Positions 8,827 to 16,946 of a stretch of DNA of 64,000 nucleotides are shown here, piece by piece. The notes beneath the pieces are model-generated. The model worked only from the letters and a program-made list of their open reading frames with translations, ran no database searches and was not told where the DNA came from. Positions within the stretch are counted from its first letter, which is position 1. The number at the start of each line of letters is the position of its first letter. Where the stretch lies: positions 1-64,000 of the forward strand of contig NZ_JAPWHE010000005.1 of assembly GCF_027214045.1 (NCBI RefSeq). Direction: 5' to 3'. The position numbers and the translations under genes were made by a program. The stretch is from Castellaniella denitrificans. Its GTDB lineage: Bacteria; Pseudomonadota; Gammaproteobacteria; Burkholderiales; Burkholderiaceae_B.

Positions 8827-9297
8827 TCAGTGATGCAGGGCGGGCAGCACGGCGGCTTGTTTGCCGTCCAGCCAGGCCAGGCCAGCGGCGTGGGCTTCGT
8901 CGTAGGCGCATTGATCGTCGGCAAAGCGCACGGACTGGCCACGGGCGGGGAAGTACCCGCAGCCGACTTCCTGGTTGTGATCGAGCAGACGCAGCAGGTA
9001 GCCTTCGCCGTCGCCTTCACGCGGCACGATCTCGAACGAGAAGCGCAGCCGGGCCTGGGCCAGCTCCATCTGGAACTGCCGGGCAACCGTCGGGATGCGG
9101 GCGGCCCAGTCGCAGCCGATGCGATCCAGCGCGTCAGCGATGCTGTAGCCGCGTTCCTGCAGCCAGTCGCCGCGATCCAGCACCAGGGCGGCAGTTAGCG
9201 CTTCGCCCAGGCTCAGTGCGCCGATGCCCTCACGGGCGGCCCGATGGGCGATGGCGAGCAGCCGGGTGTCGAGATTTGCGTGTGGGTTCTGGGACAT
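8827..9297 (-). CDS. hypothetical plasmid-backbone protein
   Basis: 156 residues. ATG 9297 is chosen because AAGGAGTT lies directly upstream; the frame extends further but only through the origin region. There is no signal peptide or membrane segment. It is helical in the first half and mixed in the second (cysteines, Y/F-rich). It is the first gene of the stb operon and next to the origin, so a replication- or partition-linked role is possible. I do not recognise the family. Confidence 0.6.
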   Translation of the reverse strand: MSQNPHANLDTRLLAIAHRAAREGIGALSLGEALTAALVLDRGDWLQERGYSIADALDRIGCDWAARIPTVARQFQMELAQARLRFSFEIVPREGDGEGYLLRLLDHNQEVGCGYFPARGQSVRFADDQCAYDEAHAAGLAWLDGKQAAVLPALHH

Positions 9298-9470
9298 GAG
9301 AACTCCTTGGCCCTGCGGGTTCAGGGCGGTGATGGGGGAATGGGTGGGGTGTGGCCCGAGCGGGCCGATGTCGATCACTTGCTGACCGATGCAGCCGCCA
9401 AAGCGGCTGTGCAGCGTGGCAGGCTGAGATGGACTGGGGATGAGGTGATCAGGCTGGACGGCAGACGGAC

Positions 9471-9479
9471 TTATCCACA
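9471..9479 (+). promoter_or_regulatory. DnaA box 1
   Basis: TTATCCACA is a perfect consensus DnaA box at the left side of the origin. Confidence 0.85.
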
Positions 9480-9572
9480 GACCGCTTCTGATAGAGATAA
9501 GGTAGAAGAAAGGTAGAGCATGATTTCGATGGCTGGAAACCCGCATGAATGCTGCGTTTCAGCACTTGTTCC

Positions 9573-9653
9573 CGCCTTCTTATTACGACGAAAACGCCTT
9601 CTTATTACGATAAAGCGCCTTCTTATTACGATGCGCCCGCCTTCTTATTACGA
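9573..9653 (+). repeat. four iterons of the TrfA-like Rep
   Basis: The 16-bp unit CGCCTTCTTATTACGA is repeated exactly at 9573-9588, 9595-9610, 9616-9631 and 9638-9653. The start-to-start spacing is 22, 21 and 22 bp, i.e. two helical turns, so Rep molecules would bind on one face of the DNA. Confidence 0.92.
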
Positions 9654-9666
9654 TGGTCGTGGTCGC

Positions 9667-9675
9667 TTATCCACA
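9667..9675 (+). promoter_or_regulatory. DnaA box 2
   Basis: A second perfect TTATCCACA in the same orientation, 13 bp after the last clustered iteron. Confidence 0.85.
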
Positions 9676-9720
9676 GGCTGATTTCAGCCGGTTTTTTGGT
9701 CCTGGTTTCAGGCTTTCGAG

Positions 9721-9736
9721 CGCCTTGTTATTACGA
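9721..9736 (+). repeat. fifth, variant iteron overlapping the rep stop codon
   Basis: CGCCTTGTTATTACGA differs from the consensus at one base (C to G). It lies 68 bp beyond the array and includes the TAA stop of the rep gene (9731-9733). Confidence 0.85.
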
Positions 9737-10651
9737 TGCCGACCGGCCGTTATTTCGGACCCAGCTGGCCACCTCCCGGCCTTTTTCCAGTCCGATCTGG
9801 GGGCTGGCAATCAGGTTCAGGTCTGTCAGTTCTTCCAGGGCCTTGAGCAGGGCAGCACGGAAATTTCTCAGGTGTCCGGTGTGATGCGCCCGATCCTTCA
9901 GCCACTGCAGGCTGTAGCGCTGCTGCGTGTCGGCGGAGGTGGCGATCAGTCGCTGCAGGCTGCGGGCGAGATTGCCGCGCAGTTTCTGGCGCGTCTCCCA
10001 GTCAATCAGGGCATATTCCCGATTGCCGAAAATCTGTGCCCAGCGTGGGTCGATGACCAAGATGTAGATGCCGTCCGCGTAGTCGAAGCCGCCCATCATG
10101 GGCAGTACCCGGCAGGCCGGGTGCATGCCAAAGCTGTATTTGGCTGATCCGTCTGGCCTCCTGGCTTCGATGCACAGGGAAAAACGGGCCAGATCCTTCA
10201 TGCCTTCGTGCAGCCATTGGTAGCTGGCCCCACTGGTATTGCGCCCGATTCCGCGCAGGAAATCTGCGCGGTTCACGATGGGCTGTTGGCCTGCGGGGCT
10301 GGTGGCTTGCAGGTACATGGCGTGCATCCAGATATCGGCATGGTCTTCGGATAACTGCTCGCCGCTGCCCGTGATCTGAATGTTGCGGGCGGACAGAAAG
10401 ATGGTTTCCTTGTGCATGATGCTGGCCCCGCGTCGGATGGGCGCGAAGATGCCAGAGCGAGCGATGTGGTTGGGGATGGCCCGGGAGGTCTCGGAAATAC
10501 CGGGTACAACGAAGGGCCGGATATCGAGCCCTGCGGTGGGTGACTGGGTTTTGGCCTCTGCGGCCTTACGGTGGGCAAAGCGCATGGCGTCTTCCAGGCG
10601 CTTGGCTGCGGCAGCAGGGGATCGGGTCAGGTGGCTGGTGTGGGTCAGCAT
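9731..10651 (-). CDS. trfA: TrfA-like plasmid replication initiator
   Basis: 306 residues from ATG 10651. The ribosome site GGAG overlaps the 3' arm of an upstream hairpin. Seen features resemble TrfA: AIPNHIARSGIFAPIRRG, then ITGSGEQLSEDHADIWMHAMYL, then FLRGIGRNTSGASYQWLHEGMKDL, which is the winged-helix DNA-binding core. TrfA binds iterons and loads the host helicase. The adjacent array of identical 16-bp iterons and DnaA boxes supports this strongly. The symbol is by resemblance. Confidence 0.85.
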   Translation of the reverse strand: MLTHTSHLTRSPAAAAKRLEDAMRFAHRKAAEAKTQSPTAGLDIRPFVVPGISETSRAIPNHIARSGIFAPIRRGASIMHKETIFLSARNIQITGSGEQLSEDHADIWMHAMYLQATSPAGQQPIVNRADFLRGIGRNTSGASYQWLHEGMKDLARFSLCIEARRPDGSAKYSFGMHPACRVLPMMGGFDYADGIYILVIDPRWAQIFGNREYALIDWETRQKLRGNLARSLQRLIATSADTQQRYSLQWLKDRAHHTGHLRNFRAALLKALEELTDLNLIASPQIGLEKGREVASWVRNNGRSAS

Positions 10652-10652
10652 G

Positions 10653-10690
10653 AAAAATACTCCAGACAGGCCCGCACAAGGCCTGCCTGG
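10653..10690 (-). terminator. hairpin with T-run in the rep leader
   Basis: Read on the minus strand, CCAGGCAGGC and GCCTGTCTGG form a 10-bp stem with one mismatch, followed by AGTATTTTTC and then the rep ATG. It can end the virB transcript, attenuate rep, or mask the GGAG ribosome site at the foot of the stem. Confidence 0.55.
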
Positions 10691-10775
10691 TCGTGTGCAG
10701 CGCCTCACACGGGTACAGGGGGTATGGCCAGCAGAACAGGCTGCGTGGCCGTGGATGATGAAAGGGACGGATTGC

Positions 10776-11795
10776 TTACGCAGGCCCAAGCCGTCGCGGC
10801 TCGAACCACAGTTCCTTTAGCCGGAACCGCTCGAAATACAGCACGATGTCCACGATCTGGCGCAGAAAGGCCTGGATGGTGGCCAGGTCCAGATTGCCGC
10901 CCGTAGGCGACTGTTTGATGAGCACAGCCAGCCGGTCGAAGGTATCGGCCGCACTGTTGGCGTGGGTGGTCGTGACCGACCCCGGATGGCCGGTATTCAG
11001 GGCCGCCAGGTAATCCCAGGTCTCGGGGCCGCGCAGTTCGGCCAGAAAGATTCGATCCGGGGACAGGCGCATGCAGGCGGCCAGGCTGTCGGTGGCCGAG
11101 ACCCGGCCGCGCGTGCCGCCATACATGAGATGGATGCAGTTGCGGTGGCGCGGCAGGATCAGCTCGTGCACGTCCTCGATGGTGATGAGCCGTTCATCGA
11201 CGGGTACCCGATCGATGAGCGAGCGGGCAAAGGTGGTCTTGCCCGATCCCGTGGCCCCGGCCACGACCAGGTTCTTGCGTGCCTGAATGGCCGCGTGCAG
11301 GAAGGCGGGGATGTCGCCTGCTGATTTCAGCGCCATGAGCTGCTGGTCTATGGCTGAAAGGCTACCCGCTTCGCGTTGCGCAGCGATGTCCTCGACCGTA
11401 TCGAATGCCCCTTGGGCCTGCAGTTCATCGAGCGTGAAGGCCGCCTGGGTGTGCTTGCGGATGTTGATGGCCATCGTCCCATCCAGGCAGGCCGGGGGCT
11501 GCACGATCTGGCCGCGTTCGCCGCCCGGCAGCAGCACCGACAGAATTGGTGCTTTGGCCATGTGGTTGTAGGCCGCCAGGGCCGTGGCCAGGGCTTCCAG
11601 ATGCGGGTAGGTCAGCATCTCGCACTCGTGCAGCAGCCAGGTCCCACGGATGCGGGTGTAGAGCTCACCTGCCCGCACGATGGCGATCTCGGTGACTGCG
11701 GGATCGGCCAGGTGGGGGGCGAGCGGCCGCAAAAAGGTCTTGACCGCAATCGCCCGGTCAAAGGGCAGCGGCTCAGGGGATGGGTTCAAGGTCAT
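10776..11795 (-). CDS. virB11: VirB11 secretion ATPase
   Basis: 339 residues. ATG 11795 overlaps the end of virB10 by 23 nt; a longer upstream frame lies inside virB10 and is rejected. A cytoplasmic hexameric traffic ATPase. Walker A VVAGATGSGKTTFA, the Asp box ITIEDVHEL, Walker B FLAELRGPETWDYL and the His box GSVTTTHAN are all intact. Last gene of the virB operon. Confidence 0.93.
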   Translation of the reverse strand: MTLNPSPEPLPFDRAIAVKTFLRPLAPHLADPAVTEIAIVRAGELYTRIRGTWLLHECEMLTYPHLEALATALAAYNHMAKAPILSVLLPGGERGQIVQPPACLDGTMAINIRKHTQAAFTLDELQAQGAFDTVEDIAAQREAGSLSAIDQQLMALKSAGDIPAFLHAAIQARKNLVVAGATGSGKTTFARSLIDRVPVDERLITIEDVHELILPRHRNCIHLMYGGTRGRVSATDSLAACMRLSPDRIFLAELRGPETWDYLAALNTGHPGSVTTTHANSAADTFDRLAVLIKQSPTGGNLDLATIQAFLRQIVDIVLYFERFRLKELWFEPRRLGPA

Positions 11796-12876
11796 AGACT
11801 TGGCTGAAGTCCAGGTCACGCGCGACCATGATGCCGATGCGTGTGCCCTGGTTCTTGTAGAGGGTGGGAGGGATGTCGAGCGACTTTTCCAGGATCTTGG
11901 CCACGACTTCCTGGCCGCCTTCGCTGGTGTTGTCAAAGCGAATGTTGTTGCTGCCAGACTGCCCTTGGTTGGCCGCCCAGCTGCCGAAGTCTCCGACCAG
12001 CGACAGCAGGATGGCGTTGCCAAAACGCTGCCAGAAATGATTGTCGATATGGCCATCCAGGCCCGCTTCACCCAAGGGGCCGGTGCCCGGTGACCCCAGA
12101 TTGACGATGACGCCAGCGGGTGTCTCCAGCCGGTTCCAGGTGACAAAGGCGCGGGCCTGGCCCTGCACGATGCCGCCGGACTGATAGCCCGTGAACTTGG
12201 TTCCGGCATCGATCAGTTTCACCTTGCCGTTAGCGCTCATCACGTCGTGGGTGGCCAGACACGTCAACAGCCCCGCCTGGGTGCTGACCAATTTGGTCTG
12301 CAGCGTGCAGTCGATCATCGTGCCCTGCGTGAGCAGAAAATTGCGGTCGCCCAGTTGGCCCGCGACCGATGGGGCGAGCTCCAGCGGCCGCAGCTTGTCG
12401 GCCAGCGGCCCGGCATCGGCCAGTGGCCCACTGGGCCCCGTGGGGTGGCTGGCTGCAGCGCCGCCATCGGCCGCACCCGCGTTCAAGGGGCTGGCGAGCC
12501 TGCGCTGGGCGACTTCATCCACGGGTGGCGGAGCGGCAGGCATGGGCGGGGGGACATAGTAGGAGCGGCTTGGTTCTGTGGCTGGAGGCGGTGCTTCTGG
12601 CTTGGTTGCTGGGGCTGGGCGCTCGACCTTGGGGGCTGTCAGGCGGTTGGTGATGCCGCTCTGGTCAGATTCCAGGCCTGTGGTACTGGTCTTCTCCGAA
12701 TCGCGGCTCCAGGCCTTCACCAGTACGCCCGCAGCGACTGCAAAGGCCACGAGGATGGTCAGCCACAGAAAGGCCCGGGCTCCGCGCGGGGCACTGCGGC
12801 CGGTGTCGCCCAGGTCCAGGGGTTCGCGCTCCAGCGGCGCGCGCTCTAGCTTCGGGTGGGGTTGTTCATCGTTCAT
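11773..12876 (-). CDS. virB10: VirB10/TrbI core-channel protein
   Basis: 367 residues. It has a short cytoplasmic N-terminus, one transmembrane segment (about 36-54), a proline-rich periplasmic linker (about 80-120) and a C-terminal beta-barrel TrbI domain with LTQGTMIDCTLQT and GTRIGIMVARDLDF. It spans both membranes and couples the ATPases to the outer pore. It overlaps virB9 by 4 nt. Confidence 0.93.
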   Translation of the reverse strand: MNDEQPHPKLERAPLEREPLDLGDTGRSAPRGARAFLWLTILVAFAVAAGVLVKAWSRDSEKTSTTGLESDQSGITNRLTAPKVERPAPATKPEAPPPATEPSRSYYVPPPMPAAPPPVDEVAQRRLASPLNAGAADGGAAASHPTGPSGPLADAGPLADKLRPLELAPSVAGQLGDRNFLLTQGTMIDCTLQTKLVSTQAGLLTCLATHDVMSANGKVKLIDAGTKFTGYQSGGIVQGQARAFVTWNRLETPAGVIVNLGSPGTGPLGEAGLDGHIDNHFWQRFGNAILLSLVGDFGSWAANQGQSGSNNIRFDNTSEGGQEVVAKILEKSLDIPPTLYKNQGTRIGIMVARDLDFSQVYDLEPIP

Positions 12877-13700
12877 AGGATATTCCTTGCTGGGGCTTTC
12901 TTCACCCGGCGCTGCACGGCAGGCGATGTCGTCCCGGTATGCGCCGGTGGCGGCGTTGCACCAAAGGTCTCGTTATGGATGGCCAGCACCAGATCACCCA
13001 AGCGCAGATGCCACAGGGCGGACGTGCGGTGCAGCACCAGGGTGCGGTCGTCTGCCATGTGGAAGTTGGTGATGACTTCCTGGCCGTCGGGTGTGACCCG
13101 ATAGACCGCCGGGATATCCGCGCCCGGTGCGAATTGCAGCCAGGTCTGGCGGCCATCGTCCCAGGCATGGACCGGGGCAATCGCGGCGTCGCCACTGCGG
13201 GTGTAGGCGAGCCAATTCACGCGGGTGGGGGTGGCCTGCAGGGATCTCTCGATGGCGGCTTGCTGTGCGGCCTGGTCGCGCTTGCGGGCTTCTGCATCTG
13301 GATACCGGATAACCAGTTTGTAGAGGGCCGGTGCGCTGCGGCTGTCGCTGTAGGACAGCCGAAAACTGTAATCGCGCTGGTCGGTCACCACGATCAGGTT
13401 GGTATTCGCGTCCTCGGCCGTGGGCTTGAAGAACAAGTGATTGTCTTTATAGGTAAAGGCGTAGGCCTGGCTGTCACCAAAGACGTGATAGACGTAGCGT
13501 TCGTCGGGGGCCAGCACGATATGGGTGGCCACACCGATCACGGCATCCAGCTGGATCACGTCGGCCGCGTTGTAGTTCACAGTGCGCACACGATGGTCCA
13601 GGCGCGAGGATCTGGGGGTTTCCAGGGCCAGGGCGGGTCCTGCAAGCGCCAGGCTCAGCATCAGGGCCAGCGCCTGACGACTGGGGAGGTGGTCAAACAT
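12873..13700 (-). CDS. virB9: VirB9 outer-membrane complex protein
   Basis: 275 residues with a Sec signal peptide (ALMLSLALAGPALALE). The N-terminal domain contains TVNYNAADVIQLDAVIGVATHIVLAPDE. The C-terminal domain with FHMADDRTLVLHRT would pair with VirB7 and VirB10 in the outer ring. The length is normal. Confidence 0.92.
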   Translation of the reverse strand: MFDHLPSRQALALMLSLALAGPALALETPRSSRLDHRVRTVNYNAADVIQLDAVIGVATHIVLAPDERYVYHVFGDSQAYAFTYKDNHLFFKPTAEDANTNLIVVTDQRDYSFRLSYSDSRSAPALYKLVIRYPDAEARKRDQAAQQAAIERSLQATPTRVNWLAYTRSGDAAIAPVHAWDDGRQTWLQFAPGADIPAVYRVTPDGQEVITNFHMADDRTLVLHRTSALWHLRLGDLVLAIHNETFGATPPPAHTGTTSPAVQRRVKKAPARNIL

Positions 13701-13727
13701 GGGATTTCCTTCTGATGCGGTTCGACA

Positions 13728-14414
13728 TCAACGCGAGAGATCGGCCGCCAGGTCGTAGCGCGTCACCTGAAAGCCCAGCGGATTGCGCCGGGCCACGGCT
13801 TCGGTGAGCGGCACATCGGCGTATTGGTAGGCCATGGTGGCAATGAGGTGGCGCACCTTGGTGGTCTCGCCCGTGGTCACATCGCGCTCGGTCTTGGAAA
13901 AACGCACGATCGCGGCCTGGTTGGCCCCCAGGGTGATGGAATGCACCTGCACATCCACCGTGCCCTGGGTGCCCAGGCGGGTAGTGACGGCCTCGGGGCC
14001 CTCAAAGCGCTTGCCGTAGACCGTCTGGATGGGTGGCGACGACAGCAGGGCGCAGGTATCGAACTGCTCCTGGATGGTCTGCCAGCTGTAGCCTTCGCAG
14101 TTCAGCACATAGCTGTTCAGGAAATACTTGGCGATGCGCTGACCGTAGTCCTCCAGCGGCTGGCCCAGACGGCTGACGTGCTCGATGCCGCCCGTGGCGT
14201 CGTCCACGCGCACCACATACATTTCCGGAGGCTGCTTCAGGGGCGTGAGGCCCAGTACCGCGCCCACGGCGGCCAGGGCCAGGATGCCAGCGGCGAGCGC
14301 CACCTGCCAGGCCCGTTTGCGACTGGCGATGAGTTCGCCCAGATGGTCGCGCTCCAGGCCTCGGGAGCGCTCCAAGTAGGCCGCGATGTCTTCGGATTTC
14401 AATGTGTCGGCCAT
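13728..14414 (-). CDS. virB8: VirB8 inner-membrane assembly factor
   Basis: 228 residues. There is a cytoplasmic stretch, one transmembrane helix (VALAAGILALAAVGAVLGL, about 35-53) and a periplasmic NTF2-like domain with the family's MYVVRVDDATG and a C-terminal YQYADVPLTEAVARRNPLGFQV. It nucleates pilus and channel assembly. Confidence 0.92.
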   Translation of the reverse strand: MADTLKSEDIAAYLERSRGLERDHLGELIASRKRAWQVALAAGILALAAVGAVLGLTPLKQPPEMYVVRVDDATGGIEHVSRLGQPLEDYGQRIAKYFLNSYVLNCEGYSWQTIQEQFDTCALLSSPPIQTVYGKRFEGPEAVTTRLGTQGTVDVQVHSITLGANQAAIVRFSKTERDVTTGETTKVRHLIATMAYQYADVPLTEAVARRNPLGFQVTRYDLAADLSR

Positions 14415-14417
14415 GGC

Positions 14418-14555
14418 TCAGGCTCCGTCAAACGAGGGGGGCGTGGCATTGACCGGCACACGGGGGGAATCGGCAGGCTGCGGGGGCTGGGGCGCGTGAA
14501 AGGCGCAGCCAGCCAGAAAGCCAGCCAGCATCAGGGCGGTAATGAGGGATTTCAT
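14418..14555 (-). CDS. virB7: VirB7 lipoprotein
   Basis: 45 residues. MKSLITALMLAGFLAGC is a lipoprotein signal with lipobox LAGC, and the mature part is short and proline-rich, as in VirB7. It anchors the VirB9 ring in the outer membrane. It ends 3 nt before the virB8 ATG. Confidence 0.85.
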   Translation of the reverse strand: MKSLITALMLAGFLAGCAFHAPQPPQPADSPRVPVNATPPSFDGA

Positions 14556-14660
14556 GGGGAATGGGCTCCTGGCCTGCCGGACGCGCGTGCCGGGCAGGCA
14601 GATGAGAGAAGGGGAATTCCGATTGCTGGGTCTGAGAAGGCCAGAGGGTCGGCAGATGGG

Positions 14661-15614
14661 TTACTTGGCGCGGGGGCGCAACATGCTGCGCAGGCGCAAC
14701 ACCGAGAAGGCACCGTGGGCGGCCGCACCGATGCCCAGGCGGGCCCCAAAACCATTGGATAGGCCTGCAGCCAGGCCGGGGAGCATGATCATGACGACCA
14801 GGCTGGCGATGCCGACCAAGAGTTGGGCACCGTACAGACCCAGGATATCCTTGGCACCGCCGTTGATCTGATCGACGATCATGCGGATCAGCTGGATATT
14901 CAACTGCAGCAGCAGGCCAAAGATGAGTCCAGCCAGGAGTGCCAGGAACACGAAGTTCAGGGCCTGGGAGACCCAGCTGTTGAACAGGGGCTTGGTGGGT
15001 TCAAACAGGGTGGCCGCAATAAAGATGGGCCCTGCGGCCACGACAAGTGCCATGCCTACCTTGCAGACGACGACAATCACCATGATGATGCTGCCGACGA
15101 CGGCGGCATTGATGCGTACCAGCGTGGCGAGGATGCTGACCAAGACTTCTTTGGTGGATGGCAACACGTTGTACCAGGCTCCGTTGCCACCCTTGCCGAT
15201 CATGGTGTTGGAGGCCTTGCTGGTCTCTGTCTGCAGCTTGTCCACTTCCTCGGCCACACTGCCGGTGCCCAGAGCAATCTGGGTGACATCGTCCGGTAAA
15301 GCGATCATGGTCTGAGCGATATCGGCCTGATACAGGCCACCGGCTCCGAAGAAGATCGAAATGATGGCGACCATGATGGCCTTGCGAAAGAACTCAGTGA
15401 CGGTCATGCCGCCCTGACCGTGCATCAAGGCGAAGGCGTAGACCACGAACTGCAGTGTGAGGCCCACGACGATGACCGGCATCAGGGCTTCGAACAGGGC
15501 TTGCATGGGGCCTGTGACGGCATCGTTCAGGGTGTTTTGGGTCTGGGTCATGACCCACTGGGCAATATCGCTGGGTGCGGTCGGCTGAGTAATGGGGGGA
15601 GTCAGGCCAGACAT
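14661..15614 (-). CDS. virB6: VirB6/TrbL polytopic channel protein
   Basis: 317 residues with at least six hydrophobic segments, including ALMPVIVVGLTLQFVVYAF and the block IIMVIVVVCKVGMALVVAAGPIFIAA, whose AAGPIFIA core is characteristic of VirB6. It is followed by FNSWVSQALNFVF. It forms part of the inner-membrane channel that contacts DNA. Confidence 0.9.
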   Translation of the reverse strand: MSGLTPPITQPTAPSDIAQWVMTQTQNTLNDAVTGPMQALFEALMPVIVVGLTLQFVVYAFALMHGQGGMTVTEFFRKAIMVAIISIFFGAGGLYQADIAQTMIALPDDVTQIALGTGSVAEEVDKLQTETSKASNTMIGKGGNGAWYNVLPSTKEVLVSILATLVRINAAVVGSIIMVIVVVCKVGMALVVAAGPIFIAATLFEPTKPLFNSWVSQALNFVFLALLAGLIFGLLLQLNIQLIRMIVDQINGGAKDILGLYGAQLLVGIASLVVMIMLPGLAAGLSNGFGARLGIGAAAHGAFSVLRLRSMLRPRAK

Positions 15615-15623
15615 GATGCGGCC

Positions 15624-16328
15624 TTACTCAGTCGTCCCGGCACCATCGCCGGTAGTCTCGCTGTCCCCAAACCAGCCTCCATACACTCGCTCGGCACGGG
15701 CCTGCAGCAGGTTGCGTTCGGCCTCCAGTTGCTGGGAGGCCAGCTGGATCCGGACCTGTTCGGCCTGGATATTGGCCTGTTCGATCTGGATGCGTGCCTG
15801 CAATTCTGCAATTTCCTTGGGGTTGGTGGTCTGATTGATCTTGTCTTGCAGGGTATCTACATTGGCCAGGCGTCGAGTCATGGAATCGTAGGCACGTTGG
15901 CTCATGGCCTTGGAGGTTGCTTCGATATTCAGGGCGCGTTGGGACAGCTTGGCTCGGTCGGTCTGAAAGTCTACTGGTGCGGTCACTGAATCAGTGATCC
16001 GGCTGACATCGTTATCCAGACTGGATCCGCCAGACCGGTCCAGCAGATCCTGAGCACTGGCGGGCAGAGCAGCGCGTAGCTGGTGGCGGATGTCAGGGTT
16101 GCCCACGACGTTGCCATAGCCGCTCGATTGGGTGAAGGCGGCCAGCTGGCTTTTGGCGGTGGCCAGCTGTTCGGTCAGGTTCTGCAGTTGGTCTCGGGCG
16201 GTGAGCAGCTGTTCCTGCAGCTGGGCGATAGTGGCGGCGTCGATGGTGGGGATGCCGCTGGCGTGGGCAGGGTTCATGAAAGCAGCGGACAGGGCGATGC
16301 CCGCCGCGAATTGCTTGCAGCGTGTCAT
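15624..16328 (-). CDS. virB5: VirB5 minor pilin / adhesin
   Basis: 234 residues with a signal peptide ending AHASG, then mostly helical Q/A/L-rich sequence with YGNVVGNPDIRHQLRAALP, as in TraC/VirB5 proteins. It is thought to sit at the pilus tip and contact recipients. It lies 10 nt before virB6. Confidence 0.85.
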   Translation of the reverse strand: MTRCKQFAAGIALSAAFMNPAHASGIPTIDAATIAQLQEQLLTARDQLQNLTEQLATAKSQLAAFTQSSGYGNVVGNPDIRHQLRAALPASAQDLLDRSGGSSLDNDVSRITDSVTAPVDFQTDRAKLSQRALNIEATSKAMSQRAYDSMTRRLANVDTLQDKINQTTNPKEIAELQARIQIEQANIQAEQVRIQLASQQLEAERNLLQARAERVYGGWFGDSETTGDGAGTTE

Positions 16329-16365
16329 GGAAAATCTCCGGAGAATGCGCCCGTAGGCGCTGGCG

Positions 16366-16746
16366 TCAGGGCTGAGTGGTGGCCGGTTTGGCGATGGCCT
16401 GATATTCGGCTTCGGTGGCGCGGCGTGCCTTCATCTGGCCCGAGACAATCATGTCGGCCTTCTCGTCATAGGCGATGCGGTTTTCGCCCACGATCAGGAT
16501 GTTGTTCGACCCATCCAGCTTGGCGGGCAGCTTGTGTGCCTGATAATCGCCACCCAGCGGCCCTTTTGCGACCACCGTGAACAGGAAACTGTCGCCGTTG
16601 CGGGCAATGTGGATCACGTCGGGATCATATTTGCTGTCCGATTTCCAATACCCGATGAACTTCTCCCCATCCGGCTCCGTCTTGCATCCGGCCAGGATGG
16701 TCAGCAGGGTGGCGCCGGTGGCAGCAATGAAATGTCGTCGGTTCAT
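16366..16746 (-). CDS. lipoprotein in the VirB operon, possible entry-exclusion factor
   Basis: 126 residues. MNRRHFIAATGATLLTILAGC combines a twin-arginine-like start with a lipobox LAGC. The mature domain (GYWKSDSKYDPDVIHIARNG) looks like a small beta-rich lipocalin-type fold. I do not recognise the family. Surface lipoproteins at this position, next to virB5, are often entry-exclusion (Eex) proteins that block redundant mating. That is context inference only. Confidence 0.6.
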   Translation of the reverse strand: MNRRHFIAATGATLLTILAGCKTEPDGEKFIGYWKSDSKYDPDVIHIARNGDSFLFTVVAKGPLGGDYQAHKLPAKLDGSNNILIVGENRIAYDEKADMIVSGQMKARRATEAEYQAIAKPATTQP

Positions 16747-16946
16747 GGGGTGTCCTGTGGTGATGGGTTGGTGTGGGTCGCCTGGTGCCGTTTGAAGGCG
16801 GCCCAGGCATCAGCCACGCTGCAGGCGGGCCCAGCTTTTGTAAGCCAGGTCGCGCGTTCCGATGGTTTCAGGATGTTCCACCAGGCCATGCCCATCGCTT
16901 CGTCGGCGGTGGGCGGCCGGTCAAGGTTTGCAGGGGTCACAGACAT
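16743..16946 (-). CDS. small conserved-type hypothetical protein
   Basis: 67 residues overlapping the lipoprotein gene by 4 nt (ATGA). The core MAWWNILKPSERATWLTKAG...VADAWAAFKR resembles small proteins I have seen in betaproteobacterial plasmids and phages, of unknown role. It is cytoplasmic, with no signal peptide. Confidence 0.6.
   Translation of the reverse strand: MSVTPANLDRPPTADEAMGMAWWNILKPSERATWLTKAGPACSVADAWAAFKRHQATHTNPSPQDTP

Larger units (their letters stand above)
9298..9736. other. oriV: vegetative replication origin (oriV), iteron type
   Basis: A 430-nt gene-free stretch sits between the stb operon and the replication initiator gene. It contains two perfect DnaA boxes, an AT-richer purine-rich segment at 9484-9530, four regularly spaced iterons and a fifth variant iteron. 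There is also a GGCCCG/CGGGCC hairpin at 9353-9366. This is the classical layout of an iteron-controlled plasmid origin. Confidence 0.85.

Noticed and set aside
9573-9653. Short repeat array resembling CRISPR
   Set aside because: The unit is 16 bp with 5-6 nt gaps of helical spacing next to a Rep gene and DnaA boxes, so these are iterons; no cas gene is present.
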